This document shows positions 36,539 to 45,988 of a stretch of 64,000 nt of DNA, piece after piece (the stretch's first letter is position 1; every line of letters begins with the position of its first letter). The translations under genes were made by a program, and so were the position numbers. A model generated the notes under the pieces. It searched no databases. It worked only from the letters and a program-made list of their open reading frames with translations, and was not told the DNA's origin. Where the stretch lies: assembly GCA_945878875.1 (NCBI GenBank), contig CAMCUC010000009.1, positions 1 to 64,000 on the forward strand, in the 5' to 3' direction. The DNA is from Rhizobium sp. Q54 (GTDB lineage Bacteria > Pseudomonadota > Alphaproteobacteria > Rhizobiales > Beijerinckiaceae).

Positions 36539-37204
36539 ATGCAGAAGACCAATGCCGCTTCCCTTGAGCAGGGCGCGACGCGGACTGAAATTCTTGAACG
36601 CAAGCTCGCCGATCTCATTCTGTCGGGCGATTTTCCACCCGGGGCGGCGCTGGACGAGAGCGAGCTTGCGCGCAAGTTTGAAGTGTCGCGCACGCCTGTG
36701 CGAGAGGTGCTTCGCCTGCTGGCGGCCAGCGGCCTTGTGCAACAGCGGCGGCACCTTGGCGCTGTGGTGGCGCGACCAAGCGACGAGGAATTGCTCGGCA
36801 TGTTCTTCGTGATGGGCGAGCTTGAGGCGCTTTGCGCAGCCACCGCCGCCAGCGCCATGACCTCGGCTGAACGCAGCGAGCTGGAGAGTTTGCACCATAC
36901 AATGGCGGGCCTTGTGCGCGCGGGTGACGTGGCGGCCTATTCCATCGCCAACGCGACGTTTCACGAACTCATCTATCGCGGTTCGCACAATGCATATCTG
37001 GGCGATATTACGATGCAGACGAGGCGGCGGCTGGCGCCGTTCCGCAAGGCGCAATTCTCAAATCTGGGACGCCTCGTTGGCTCCCATGCCGAGCATAGCG
37101 ACATCGTGACGGCGCTTCTGCGCGGCGAGTGCAAACGCGCATCGGATTTGATGCGCGCGCATTTGGCCACTGTTGGCGCAAGCTTTGTGCAGCATCGCCC
37201 CTAG
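36539..37204 (+). CDS. GntR-family regulator, FCD subfamily
   Basis: 221 residues from ATG 36539; a GTG at 36509 is an alternative. The winged helix (ILERKLADLILSGDFPPGAALDESELARKFEVSRTPVREVLRLLAASGLV, residues about 17-66) is standard for GntR. The helical FCD effector domain follows, with the metal-binding residues in FHELIYRGSHN (about 140-150) and SHAEHSDIV (about 184-192). FCD members usually bind organic acids. It lies between the binding-protein-like gene (divergent) and allophanate hydrolase (convergent, shared CTAG stop). Confidence 0.9.
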   Translation: MQKTNAASLEQGATRTEILERKLADLILSGDFPPGAALDESELARKFEVSRTPVREVLRLLAASGLVQQRRHLGAVVARPSDEELLGMFFVMGELEALCAATAASAMTSAERSELESLHHTMAGLVRAGDVAAYSIANATFHELIYRGSHNAYLGDITMQTRRRLAPFRKAQFSNLGRLVGSHAEHSDIVTALLRGECKRASDLMRAHLATVGASFVQHRP

Positions 37205-38994
37205 CTGGCGGCGATAAACGCGCGCCAGCCGCCATGCGCGCTAATGTCGAGCGCGTCCTTCACGGCCTCGGCCTCGCACAAAAAGCCCTTGGCGCGCGCC
37301 CCGTCCGCCAGCCGCAGATTACCCACGCCAAGCGGCTCGGGAATGCGCGAGACAAAGGCGCCAAAGCTTGCAGGCTCCAGCGCCCACACTTCCACCGCCA
37401 GCCTATGGCCTGCGCCGTCCGCCACGCGCACAAGGCCGGGCCGCTTGGGCGGGCCGCCGGGCAGTGCAAACATCCTGTAATCGGCGCTTGTCGTAGTGGC
37501 GCGCACAAAGCTGGCGCCTATGCTTGTGAGTTCATGATTAAGCGCCATGCCCGACAAATGCGCGCCCACCACAACAAGCTCGATGCGATCAGGACTTGCG
37601 CGCTCAGGTAGCGGAGGCGCTGCCGGGACGGGCGTATTGGTGCCACCGATCGTCAGGTTGGCTGCGACATGGAATTGGCGCCCGACGCTGGCGAGCAGGC
37701 CGTCGCAGCCCGCTGGTGCGATAAAGGTGAGGCCTGCGGCGCGCATGTCTTTGCGGAATACGCCGGGGATGGCGAGCGCGGCCAGATCGAGCAGGTTGAC
37801 GAAATTGGTGTAGACGCCAAGCCGGCTGTTCGGGCCTATGGGGTCTGCCTCAAGCTCTTTCAGCGTGGCGATTGTCGGCATGGTAGGCACGGCCAGAATG
37901 TCGATGCGCTTCCACACCGGCTCCGTTGCGCGGCGCATTGCAGCCAATTTGTAGAGCCCGTCGAACGCATCGACTGCGCTCATGCCATCCGCCGCGCCGA
38001 TGATCTTGCGCGTTACGGGTAGCAAGGCGTCGGGGTTTGAATCCATGATCGAGCGCACGGCCCAGCGACGCTCGGCGACCCATGGCCCGCCGTAAAGCAA
38101 TTCCGCGACTTGAAGAAACGGCGTGATGTCGATCTCGATCAGCTCCACGCCGTCGAGCTTTGTGAGCGAAGCAAGATGGGTTTCAAAAGCTTCTTCCGCA
38201 AGCGCATCGCCAAAGAATTGGCGCGAGCTTTTGTCGGGTACGCCCATTCGCAGGCGCGGCGGACGGCTTAACGCGGGCGCAGGGCAGGCGCGCGAATAAG
38301 GATCGGCGGGATCATAGGCGGCTGCGGCTTGCAGCACCCGCCATGAATCGTCCGTCGAGCCCGCGAAGATCGACACGCAATCGAGCGTGCGGCAGGCAGG
38401 GATTACGCCCGTTGTGGAAAGCAGGCCAAGGCTTGGTTTGAGGCCGACGATATTGTTGAGGCCAGCGGGAATACGGCCCGAGCCTGCGGTGTCCGTGCCA
38501 AGCGCGAATGTCACAATGCCCTGCGCTACAGCCACAGCCGAGCCTGACGACGAGCCGCCCGGCGCCAGACTTGGGTCAATCGCGTTCCTGGGATGAAGCC
38601 ATGGCGAGCGCACGCCTACAAGCCCGGTGGCGAATTGATCGAGATTGGTTTTGCCGATCAGGATCGCGCCAGCCTCAAGCAATCGCGCAACGACGGTCGC
38701 GTGCGCATCGGCAATATAAGTAAACTCAACGCAGGCGGCGGTGGTCGGCAGGCCCGCGACGTCGATGTTGTCCTTGACCGCAAAAGGCAAGCCCCACAGT
38801 GGCTTTGCGACAGGATCAAACGGGCCAAGGCTCTCCAGCGCTCTGGCTGCATCGTCCTGCGCGACGAGATGGATGAAAATTCCATAATCGGCGACTTGCG
38901 CAATACGAGCATAAACTGCACTCAGCATGTCGCGTGGAGAAAGTCCTGAGGCATAGGCGGAATGCAGGCTCTGAATATCAAATGAGTTTATCAT
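37201..38994 (-). CDS. atzF: Allophanate hydrolase (AtzF/DUR1,2 type)
   Basis: 597 residues, close to the usual AtzF length of about 605. Amidase-signature triad: Lys74 (FAVKDN), cis-Ser in GGSSSGSA (147-154) and nucleophile Ser172 (TAGSGRIPA). The C-terminal domain (from about 470, ELVVVGAHLSGMALNHEL) is the small allophanate hydrolase domain. The enzyme splits allophanate into ammonia and CO2, the last step of urea (urea carboxylase route), biuret or cyanurate breakdown. It is last in an operon with a peptide/nickel-type ABC transporter, 15 nt after the ATPase. No urea carboxylase, biuret hydrolase or cyanuric acid hydrolase gene is in the window. Confidence 0.9.
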   Translation of the reverse strand: MINSFDIQSLHSAYASGLSPRDMLSAVYARIAQVADYGIFIHLVAQDDAARALESLGPFDPVAKPLWGLPFAVKDNIDVAGLPTTAACVEFTYIADAHATVVARLLEAGAILIGKTNLDQFATGLVGVRSPWLHPRNAIDPSLAPGGSSSGSAVAVAQGIVTFALGTDTAGSGRIPAGLNNIVGLKPSLGLLSTTGVIPACRTLDCVSIFAGSTDDSWRVLQAAAAYDPADPYSRACPAPALSRPPRLRMGVPDKSSRQFFGDALAEEAFETHLASLTKLDGVELIEIDITPFLQVAELLYGGPWVAERRWAVRSIMDSNPDALLPVTRKIIGAADGMSAVDAFDGLYKLAAMRRATEPVWKRIDILAVPTMPTIATLKELEADPIGPNSRLGVYTNFVNLLDLAALAIPGVFRKDMRAAGLTFIAPAGCDGLLASVGRQFHVAANLTIGGTNTPVPAAPPLPERASPDRIELVVVGAHLSGMALNHELTSIGASFVRATTTSADYRMFALPGGPPKRPGLVRVADGAGHRLAVEVWALEPASFGAFVSRIPEPLGVGNLRLADGARAKGFLCEAEAVKDALDISAHGGWRAFIAAS

Positions 38995-39009
38995 GTGGGG
39001 TTGATCCGG

Positions 39010-40695
39010 TCAGAGTGGCGGATGGGGAATCGCGGAGACAAGCTCACGCGTATAGGCATGTTGCGGGTCTTCAAGAACGGCTGCGGCTGAGCCTTCCTCG
39101 ACAATGCGCCCGGCGCGCATCACCAGAGCGCGGTCACACAGCATGCGCACGACTTGCAGATCGTGCGACACGAACAGATAGCTCATGCCCAGCTCTGCGC
39201 GCAGGTCTGCGAGTAGGTTCAAAACAATCGCCTGCACGGAAACGTCGAGCGCTGCGGTGGGCTCATCCAGAACCACGAGATCGGGGCGCAGCACCATGGC
39301 GCGGGCGATGCCGACGCGCGCTTTCTGACCGCCTGACAGCTGATGCGGGAAACGATCCAGCAGATCATGCGGCAGGCCAACCATTTTTGCGATTTCTTCA
39401 ACCGCCGTCCGCGCCTCGTCGGCGCGCGTCACGCCGCCCAGTCTGTAGAGTGGATCGGCGATGGCGCGCGCGGCGGTAAAGCGCGGGTTGAGGCTGTCGG
39501 TGGGATCCTGAAACACCAATTGCAGGCGGGCGCGGTCCGCATCGCGCGCAAAGCTGCGGGCGGGAATGGCGCCGATGTCGCGACCGGCAAAGAAGATGGA
39601 ACCGGAGGTGGGATCAAGCAGGCGCATAATCATCGCCGACGTGGTGGACTTGCCGCAACCAGATTCGCCCACAAGGCCCAGCGTTTCGCCCTTGGCTAGC
39701 GTGAACGATATGCCGTCAACCGAGCGCGCGGGTTCTGCGACGCTCTTGTTCATGAAGCGCGAAAGCAGCGAGGCGCTTTGCGCGGGCGCGAATGATTTCA
39801 CCAGATCGCGTACTTCCAGAAGCGGCTGGCCCTCAACACTTTCCGTGCGCGGCGTTTGCGCGGCATAGGGTATTTCCGGATCAGGCAACAGGTCGCGCAA
39901 GCTCACGCCGGGGCGCGGCGTCGCGCGCACAAGGCGCTTTGTGTAGGGCTCTTGCGGATCTTTGAATACGGATGCCGCGCTTGCCGCCTCCACCACGCGG
40001 CCCTTTTCCATCACGATCACGCGTTCGCAATAGGCGGCGGCCAATCCAAGATCATGCGTGATGAGAATCATCGACATGCCCTGCTCGGCGACTAACTCGA
40101 CGATCAAATCCATCACGGCTTTTTGCGTTCTCACGTCGAGGCCGGTGGTCGGCTCGTCGGCGATCAGCAGGCGCGGCTTGCAGGCGAGCGCCAGCGCAAT
40201 CACGACGCGCTGGCACATGCCGCCCGACAGTTCGAAGGGATACGCATCGTAGCGCTCTTCCGGCCTTGCGATACGCACTTTGGCCAGTAGCTCAATGGCT
40301 TTTTGTTTGGCGTTGTTGTGCGTGGCCTGCACGTGGCGGATCAGCACGTCCTCGATCTGGCGTCCGATCTTGCGGATCGGGTTCAGCGCCAGTCGCGGGT
40401 TTTGAAACACCATCGAGATTTCGCGACCGCGCAAGGTCGCCATCGTGTCTTCATCGGCGTTGGCGACGTCGATGCCGCTGAACATGACGCTGCCCTGCGC
40501 GATGGAGCCCGCCGAATCCAGAATGCGCATTACTGCATAGCTGGTGACGGATTTACCTGACCCGGATTCGCCGACGATCGCCAGCGTTTCGCCGCGTCCT
40601 ACCGACAGATCGACGCGCTCGACCGCACGCACGATGCCGTTGCGCGTGCGAAATTCAACGGTGAGGTTTTCAACTTGCAGAAGCGATCCGCTCAT
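39010..40695 (-). CDS. ABC transporter ATPase, fused DppD-DppF type
   Basis: 561 residues from ATG 40695; a start 15 codons upstream would overlap the permease gene. Two nucleotide-binding domains in tandem. The first has Walker A GESGSGKS, signature LSGGMCQR and Walker B LLIADEPTT. The second (from about residue 300) has GESGCGKS, LSGGQKAR and LVVLDEPTA. Each ends in an oligopeptide-type extension (DPQEPYTKRLV; DPQHAYTRELV). It energises the transporter of this operon, 4 nt after the DppC-like permease. Confidence 0.93.
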   Translation of the reverse strand: MSGSLLQVENLTVEFRTRNGIVRAVERVDLSVGRGETLAIVGESGSGKSVTSYAVMRILDSAGSIAQGSVMFSGIDVANADEDTMATLRGREISMVFQNPRLALNPIRKIGRQIEDVLIRHVQATHNNAKQKAIELLAKVRIARPEERYDAYPFELSGGMCQRVVIALALACKPRLLIADEPTTGLDVRTQKAVMDLIVELVAEQGMSMILITHDLGLAAAYCERVIVMEKGRVVEAASAASVFKDPQEPYTKRLVRATPRPGVSLRDLLPDPEIPYAAQTPRTESVEGQPLLEVRDLVKSFAPAQSASLLSRFMNKSVAEPARSVDGISFTLAKGETLGLVGESGCGKSTTSAMIMRLLDPTSGSIFFAGRDIGAIPARSFARDADRARLQLVFQDPTDSLNPRFTAARAIADPLYRLGGVTRADEARTAVEEIAKMVGLPHDLLDRFPHQLSGGQKARVGIARAMVLRPDLVVLDEPTAALDVSVQAIVLNLLADLRAELGMSYLFVSHDLQVVRMLCDRALVMRAGRIVEEGSAAAVLEDPQHAYTRELVSAIPHPPL

Positions 40696-40699
40696 GACG

Positions 40700-41584
40700 T
40701 CACGTCCGCTTTTGCGGATCGACGAGGTCACGCAGACCATCGCCGAGCAGGTTGAAAGAAAACACCGCTAGCATCAACGCAGCGCCGGGAAACAAAGCCA
40801 TCCACCATTCGCCGGACACAATAAAATTGGCGCCCTCCGCCACCATGATGCCCCATTCAGCATCTGGCGGGCGCACGCCAAGGCCGATGAAGGAAAGACC
40901 GGCGGCATTGAGGATCGCCCAGCCCAGATTGAGCGACACCTGCACCATCATCGGCGGCAGCGTGTTGGGAAAGATATGCACGGCCAGCAGGCGCCATTCG
41001 CTATTGCCCGCCAGCCGCGCCGCATGAACAAAGCCTGCATTGCGACGCACGTTTACTTCCGCGCGCGCCATGCGAGCATAGAAGGGAATGTTGATGAGGG
41101 CCGTCGCGTACACGATGTTGATGACCGAATTTCCCGCCGCCGCCACAATGCCCATCGCGAGCACGAACAACGGGAACGCCATGATGGTGTCGCATACGCG
41201 GCTGACGGCCAGATCAGACCAGCCGCCGAAAAAGCCTGCGACCGCGCCCATCGTCGAGCCAATTATGAAGGCGATGATGACGGCGGAGAACGCAATCGTC
41301 AGATCAAGCCGCGCGGCCACAAGCACGCGCGAGAAGACGTCGCGGCCCAATTGATCGGTGCCGAACCAGTGCTGCCACGACGGGGCTTTCAGGGCCATTG
41401 CGCCATTGGTTTGCAACGGATCGTAGGGCGCGAGCATCGGCCCGAAGATCGCGCAGCCCAGCACGAACATGAACAGCAGCACGGCGCATAGCGTCACCGG
41501 ATTGGCCGCCAGCGCATAGCGCGCATGACCCAAAGCGCGCGTGATGCGCAAGCCTGTTTGAACGGAGGGGCTCGATTGGCTCAT
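40700..41584 (-). CDS. ABC transporter permease, DppC/OppC type
   Basis: 294 residues from ATG 41584; an upstream in-frame start would overlap the previous gene. The N-terminal OppC segment is followed by GTDQLGRDVFSRVL and six helices, and the EAA loop is near RAEVNVRRNAGFVHAARLAGNSEWRL. It pairs with the DppB-like permease, 4 nt upstream in the same operon. Confidence 0.92.
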   Translation of the reverse strand: MSQSSPSVQTGLRITRALGHARYALAANPVTLCAVLLFMFVLGCAIFGPMLAPYDPLQTNGAMALKAPSWQHWFGTDQLGRDVFSRVLVAARLDLTIAFSAVIIAFIIGSTMGAVAGFFGGWSDLAVSRVCDTIMAFPLFVLAMGIVAAAGNSVINIVYATALINIPFYARMARAEVNVRRNAGFVHAARLAGNSEWRLLAVHIFPNTLPPMMVQVSLNLGWAILNAAGLSFIGLGVRPPDAEWGIMVAEGANFIVSGEWWMALFPGAALMLAVFSFNLLGDGLRDLVDPQKRT

Positions 41585-41588
41585 GGCT

Positions 41589-42617
41589 CTAGCCTTCCAT
41601 TCCAACGCGCGGATCGGCCAGCGTGTAGACGACGTCGATCAAGAGGTTCAGCAGCACGAACAAAACCGCCATCGCCAGCACAAAGCCTTGCACGGCGGCG
41701 TAATCTGACACCACCAAAGCCTCGACGGCGAACGAGCCGATGCCGGGCCAGGCGAAGACTTTCTCCACCAGCACATTGGCGCCAAGCATGAACGAGAACA
41801 CCATGCCAAGCGTGGTGACGACGGGCAGCATCGCGTTGCGGAATGCATAGGTGTAGACAATTCTGCGCTCGGACAGGCCGGAGGCGCGCGCGGTGCGAAT
41901 GAACTCAGAGCCCAGAGCCTGAATCATCGAGGCCCGCGTCATGCGCGCTATCGGGGCCAGCGTGAACAAGGCGAGCGTCATCGCGGGCAAAACCAGCTGC
42001 GCCAGGGCGGCGCGGAAGGTTGCAAAATCACGATCCAGCAGCGCGTCGATGGTGAAGAAGCCCGTCACCTGCGGCGGCGAAAGGTAGATGAGATCGAGAC
42101 GCCCCAAAGGCGGCGGCGCCCAGCCGAGGATAAAATAGAAAACATAAACCAGCAGCAGGCCAGTGAAGAACGTCGGCAGGCTCACGCCAGCCGTCACCAG
42201 CAAGCGGCAGGCTTGATCGACCCATGAATCGGGACGGCGCGCAGCCGCCACGCCAAGCGGAATTGCGATCAGCGCCGACAGCAGCAGCGCAAACAATGTG
42301 AGTTCAAGCGAGGCTGGCAGGCGCTGCATCAGCGCCTCGGCCACCGGCTGTCCGGTTGAGATAGAGCGGCCCAGATCGCCCTGCAACAGGTCTGTCACAT
42401 AGCTGAGGAACTGGACCGGCAAAGGCCGGTCCAGTCCCAGTTGTTCACGGATTTGCGCAATTGAGCGCGCGTCCGCAGCAGGCCCGGCGAAATAGGCGGC
42501 GGGATCGCCCGGCAGGGCGCGCGTGAGGATGAACGTCACCACCACGATGCCCGCCAGCGCGGGCAGAGCCTGCGCCAGCCGGGAGAGGATGAGCCGCGAT
42601 TTTACGCCAAGCGCCAT
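41589..42617 (-). CDS. ABC transporter permease, DppB/OppB type
   Basis: 342 residues. The first helix is followed by LTRALPGDPAAYFAGPAADARSIAQIREQLGLDRPLPVQFL, a hallmark of DppB-type permeases. The EAA loop lies in MTRASMIQALGSEFIRTARASGLSERRIVYTYAFRNAMLP, and five or six helices are predicted. It forms the channel with the DppC-like protein. It lies 5 nt after the binding-protein gene. Confidence 0.92.
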   Translation of the reverse strand: MALGVKSRLILSRLAQALPALAGIVVVTFILTRALPGDPAAYFAGPAADARSIAQIREQLGLDRPLPVQFLSYVTDLLQGDLGRSISTGQPVAEALMQRLPASLELTLFALLLSALIAIPLGVAAARRPDSWVDQACRLLVTAGVSLPTFFTGLLLVYVFYFILGWAPPPLGRLDLIYLSPPQVTGFFTIDALLDRDFATFRAALAQLVLPAMTLALFTLAPIARMTRASMIQALGSEFIRTARASGLSERRIVYTYAFRNAMLPVVTTLGMVFSFMLGANVLVEKVFAWPGIGSFAVEALVVSDYAAVQGFVLAMAVLFVLLNLLIDVVYTLADPRVGMEG

Positions 42618-42622
42618 GCCGT

Positions 42623-44242
42623 TCAGCCCTTCACGATCTTCATCGTGCGCAATTCCGGCTGTCGATGATACCAGGAGGAATAGCCCTGCACGTCTTTGCG
42701 CAGGCCGCTTTCAAGCGAAGGCTGCCAGAGTGGAATGCGTGGCACCTCGTCGAACGCCTTGGCGATCATGCGCCTGATCTTGGGTGCGTAAGCTGGGTCC
42801 GACATTTCCATCGGCAGGGTCTCGTTGATGAGCTGCTCCATCTCGGCGTCCGAATAATTGGACGAGTTGAAGAGGTTGCCCTTGGCGTATGCCCACAGGA
42901 AATAATAGCAGGGCGTATCTAGCCAGCCGCCGAAGTTTTCCAGATGCAGCGGCAGTTTCTTGTCCACCAGCGCCATGGTGCGCCAATTGGCGCCGGGCAC
43001 TTTGTCGATGGTCGTTTTGACGCCGATCTTGGCGAGGCCTTCCTGAATGATGAGCGCGGTCGACTCGCCCCAATCCGCCGTGCCCAGATCGAACGAGAGC
43101 GGCACTTCAAAGCCGTTTTTGAATTCCGTCTGCGCGAGCAGCTCCTTGGCCTTGTCGTAATCGGTGGAATAGGGGGAGGGCTGGGGCCAGGCGATGTCCG
43201 TCGGCGTGAAAGATTTGCCGCCCCACATCGGCAGGCCGCGACCATAGGCGCCTTGCTCGAATATCTGCTGATAGGGAATGGCGTAGGCGATAGCCTGCCG
43301 CACGCGCTTGTCCTTGAACGGTTCGAAATTGAGGTTGGTGTTGAGGACGTGTATGCAATTGGCGATGGGTGCGCCCACGACCACAGCGCTCTTCTTTTCC
43401 GAGATTTCCTTGGCGTCCTTGGGCGGCAGCTCGAAGGCCATGCCGATGTCGCCGCGCTCGATCAACGCGCGGCGCGTCGCCTGGCTCGGCACTTCGCGCA
43501 GCACGATGCGGCGGATGGCGGGCAGGGGGCCAGCCTTCCACTCTTCGTTGCGCACAAACACGATCTGCTGGCCGGGATCCCAACGCTCGACCTTGTAGGC
43601 GCCCGAGCCCGCAGGGTTGCGATGCAGATATTCCGCCGCCCACGGATCTTGCGGCGTTGCTTTGGACTTGGCGACCTTCGAATTGATGATGAAGGGCACC
43701 GGCACAGCAAGATCCGGCAGAGTGAGCTTGGACTTGCGTAGAAACTTCACACGGATCGAGCGGTCGTCGACCACTTCAAACTGATCGGCCTTCTCCAGCC
43801 CGCCGGCCTTCATCTGCGTGGCGGGGAAGCCGCCCAACGCAATGGCGCGTTCCAGCGACCAGCGCACGTCTTCAGCCGTGATCGGCGCGCCGTCCCAGAA
43901 TTTTACGTCGGGCTTGAGTTTGAACACGACCGACATGCCGTCGGGCGCAATCTGCCAGCTTTCGGCCAGCTCGCCTTCGAGCGTGTTGTAATCAAAGTTG
44001 AGCGAACCGTCCGGCAAAGCCTTGGTGGCGAAACGCACGAGGCGATCATAGATGTTCACCGTGACCATATAGCTCGGGCGATTCGTGCCGGGGCGATGAA
44101 GATCCAGCGAATTGATGGTGGAGCCGATGGCGATGACCAGCGTATCGGCGGCCTGCGCCCATGCGGAAGGAATGGAGGCCAGCGGCACCCCGGAAGACAG
44201 AGCGGCTATTCCGACGCCCTTGAGAAAATCACGACGCTGCAT
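42623..44242 (-). CDS. ABC transporter substrate-binding protein, family 5 (peptide/nickel type), Tat-exported
   Basis: 539 residues. The start MQRRDFLKGVGIAALSSG is a clear twin-arginine signal (RRDFLK) with processing near residue 32 (AWAQA). SBP family 5 features: LDLHRPGTNRPSYMVTVNIYDRLVRF, the WKLKP-like VVFKLKPDVKFWDGAPITAEDVRWSLERA block near residue 110, and FEPFKDKRVRQAIAYAI near residue 300. The family takes up peptides, opines, nickel complexes and other amides. It is first in the five-gene operon ending in allophanate hydrolase, so a urea- or biuret-like nitrogen compound is a plausible ligand (inference). Confidence 0.9.
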   Translation of the reverse strand: MQRRDFLKGVGIAALSSGVPLASIPSAWAQAADTLVIAIGSTINSLDLHRPGTNRPSYMVTVNIYDRLVRFATKALPDGSLNFDYNTLEGELAESWQIAPDGMSVVFKLKPDVKFWDGAPITAEDVRWSLERAIALGGFPATQMKAGGLEKADQFEVVDDRSIRVKFLRKSKLTLPDLAVPVPFIINSKVAKSKATPQDPWAAEYLHRNPAGSGAYKVERWDPGQQIVFVRNEEWKAGPLPAIRRIVLREVPSQATRRALIERGDIGMAFELPPKDAKEISEKKSAVVVGAPIANCIHVLNTNLNFEPFKDKRVRQAIAYAIPYQQIFEQGAYGRGLPMWGGKSFTPTDIAWPQPSPYSTDYDKAKELLAQTEFKNGFEVPLSFDLGTADWGESTALIIQEGLAKIGVKTTIDKVPGANWRTMALVDKKLPLHLENFGGWLDTPCYYFLWAYAKGNLFNSSNYSDAEMEQLINETLPMEMSDPAYAPKIRRMIAKAFDEVPRIPLWQPSLESGLRKDVQGYSSWYHRQPELRTMKIVKG

Positions 44243-44420
44243 GTTGGACCTCCGATAAAGAAATCAGGTCCAGTGTTGTATGCAACGCGCATGCCGGAGA
44301 ATATTTAGATCAAAATACTGATAAAAAACGATAAATTTTTTTAGATGGCTTATGTAGACTGATGGAAAACTGCTCACCTGCCTATTTTCTAGGCAGAATG
44401 AGGGCTCGATCCCTTAGCCT

Positions 44421-45716
44421 TCACGCCTGTTGCAGCGGAGCCGCAGGGATCTTGCGGATTGCGATGCGATCAATCCGTAAGCCCCGGCGCTCAAGGACGG
44501 AGGCTCTGTAGTCGCCGATGATGATCTCCTTGCCCAGTGGCGGCACGCCGCCGAACATGGCGACGGCGAGGCCGCCCACTGTCACAGCCTCGTCTTCGGG
44601 CAGGGACCATTCAAGTTCGCGGTTGAGATCGCGAACGCGGACGTCGCCGCGCACGTCGACTGTCCCGTCGGCGGATTCCATCGGTGTGATGGCCTCGCCG
44701 CGTTCTGCGATGGGGCCGACGACGACTTCGATAATGTCTTCGAGCGTGACCAGCCCCTTCACGGAGCCGTATTCATCCACCACGAGCGACATTTGCAGGT
44801 GTGCGTTTCGGAACTCCTGCAATTGGTTGCGCAGCAGGCGGGTATCGGGAACGAAGGTCGCTGGCATCGCAAGCGAGGGCAGGTCGATGCGCGAGGCGTC
44901 TCCGCCGGCCGCCCAGAAGGCGCGCAGAACGCTTTCAGCATCCAATATGCCGATCACGTCTTCTCCAGCATCGCGCCAGAGTGGCATCCTTGTATGGGGA
45001 GAGGACAAAAGCGCGAGCACGTTCTTTTCGGTCGGATCGTCAGCGTCGAGAGCGTTAATTCGCGACCGATGGGTCATGACGTCGTCGACCGCCAGATCGT
45101 CGAGCGCGAGCACGCCGCGCAACATGCGGCGCTCTTGCCTCGCTGCAATGTCAGCCTCGCCCTGCGCGCCCACGCCCAGCAGATCTATGGCGCCCAGAAG
45201 CTCGTCCTCGCTGAGGGCTGCGCTCTCCGTATCGGGGGGCTTGACGCCGAAAAGTTTTAACGTGAACGCGACGAGCTTGTTGATGGCTGTCGCCAGCGGG
45301 CCAAACAGCCTCATCATGAACGTCAACAGAGGCGTCGCGTTCATCGCCGTGCGTTCGGGATGCTGGAGCGCATAGGTTTTTGGCATTACTTCCGAGAAAA
45401 TCACCAGCAGCACGGTCATGGCGAGCGATGCATAGACCACGCCGCCCTCGCCGAACCACGTGATCAAAAGCCCGGAGGCAAGGGCTGTTGCCGTCGTGTT
45501 GACGAAATTGTTGCCGACGAGGATGGCGGCGACCACACGGTCCTTGCGCTCACGCAATTTTGCCAGTTTGCGGGCGCGAATGTCGCCCTCTTGCGCGCGT
45601 CTGCTGATGAACGCTCTGCTGGCGGCGGTGAACGCCGTCTCTGTTCCCGAAAACATCGCTGAAAGGAGCAGGCAAAGAAGGATCAATCCAAGGATTATCC
45701 AACTATAGGGGTCCAT
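44421..45716 (-). CDS. CorC/HlyC-family membrane protein (DUF21, CBS pair, CorC domain)
   Basis: 431 residues. The DUF21 membrane domain (about 1-190) opens with a GTETAFTAASRAFISRRA stretch and includes VGNNFVNTTATALAS. A CBS pair follows (about 205-330, starting VDDVMTHRSRINALDADD). The CorC_HlyC domain is at about 345-425, with the DGTVDVRGDVRVRDLNRE and GGLAVAMFGGVPPLG segments. Related proteins export Mg2+ or Co2+, or support Na+-coupled Mg2+ transport. It stands alone. Confidence 0.9.
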   Translation of the reverse strand: MDPYSWIILGLILLCLLLSAMFSGTETAFTAASRAFISRRAQEGDIRARKLAKLRERKDRVVAAILVGNNFVNTTATALASGLLITWFGEGGVVYASLAMTVLLVIFSEVMPKTYALQHPERTAMNATPLLTFMMRLFGPLATAINKLVAFTLKLFGVKPPDTESAALSEDELLGAIDLLGVGAQGEADIAARQERRMLRGVLALDDLAVDDVMTHRSRINALDADDPTEKNVLALLSSPHTRMPLWRDAGEDVIGILDAESVLRAFWAAGGDASRIDLPSLAMPATFVPDTRLLRNQLQEFRNAHLQMSLVVDEYGSVKGLVTLEDIIEVVVGPIAERGEAITPMESADGTVDVRGDVRVRDLNRELEWSLPEDEAVTVGGLAVAMFGGVPPLGKEIIIGDYRASVLERRGLRIDRIAIRKIPAAPLQQA

Positions 45717-45988
45717 AATTGCTTAAGCTCCAGAAGAAATCGAAGATAGAGGCAAGATAATTTACGATAGAAACCCACAACTCTAACGTCGAAGCGTATC
45801 AGCCAAGGCCGGAATCTAGGAGCCTATTGATAGACGCTTTTCCCAAAAGCGCAATCTGACGCATATTCCGCTACACCAGCCCTCGAAAGGACAGGCTTTC
45901 TGGCGACGGCCCCGTAGCGCCACAGGCAGCAACGGGCAGGGGAGGGTTTTACACCTTTCGCTACGCCGTAAAGCACTCCCCCTTTTGG

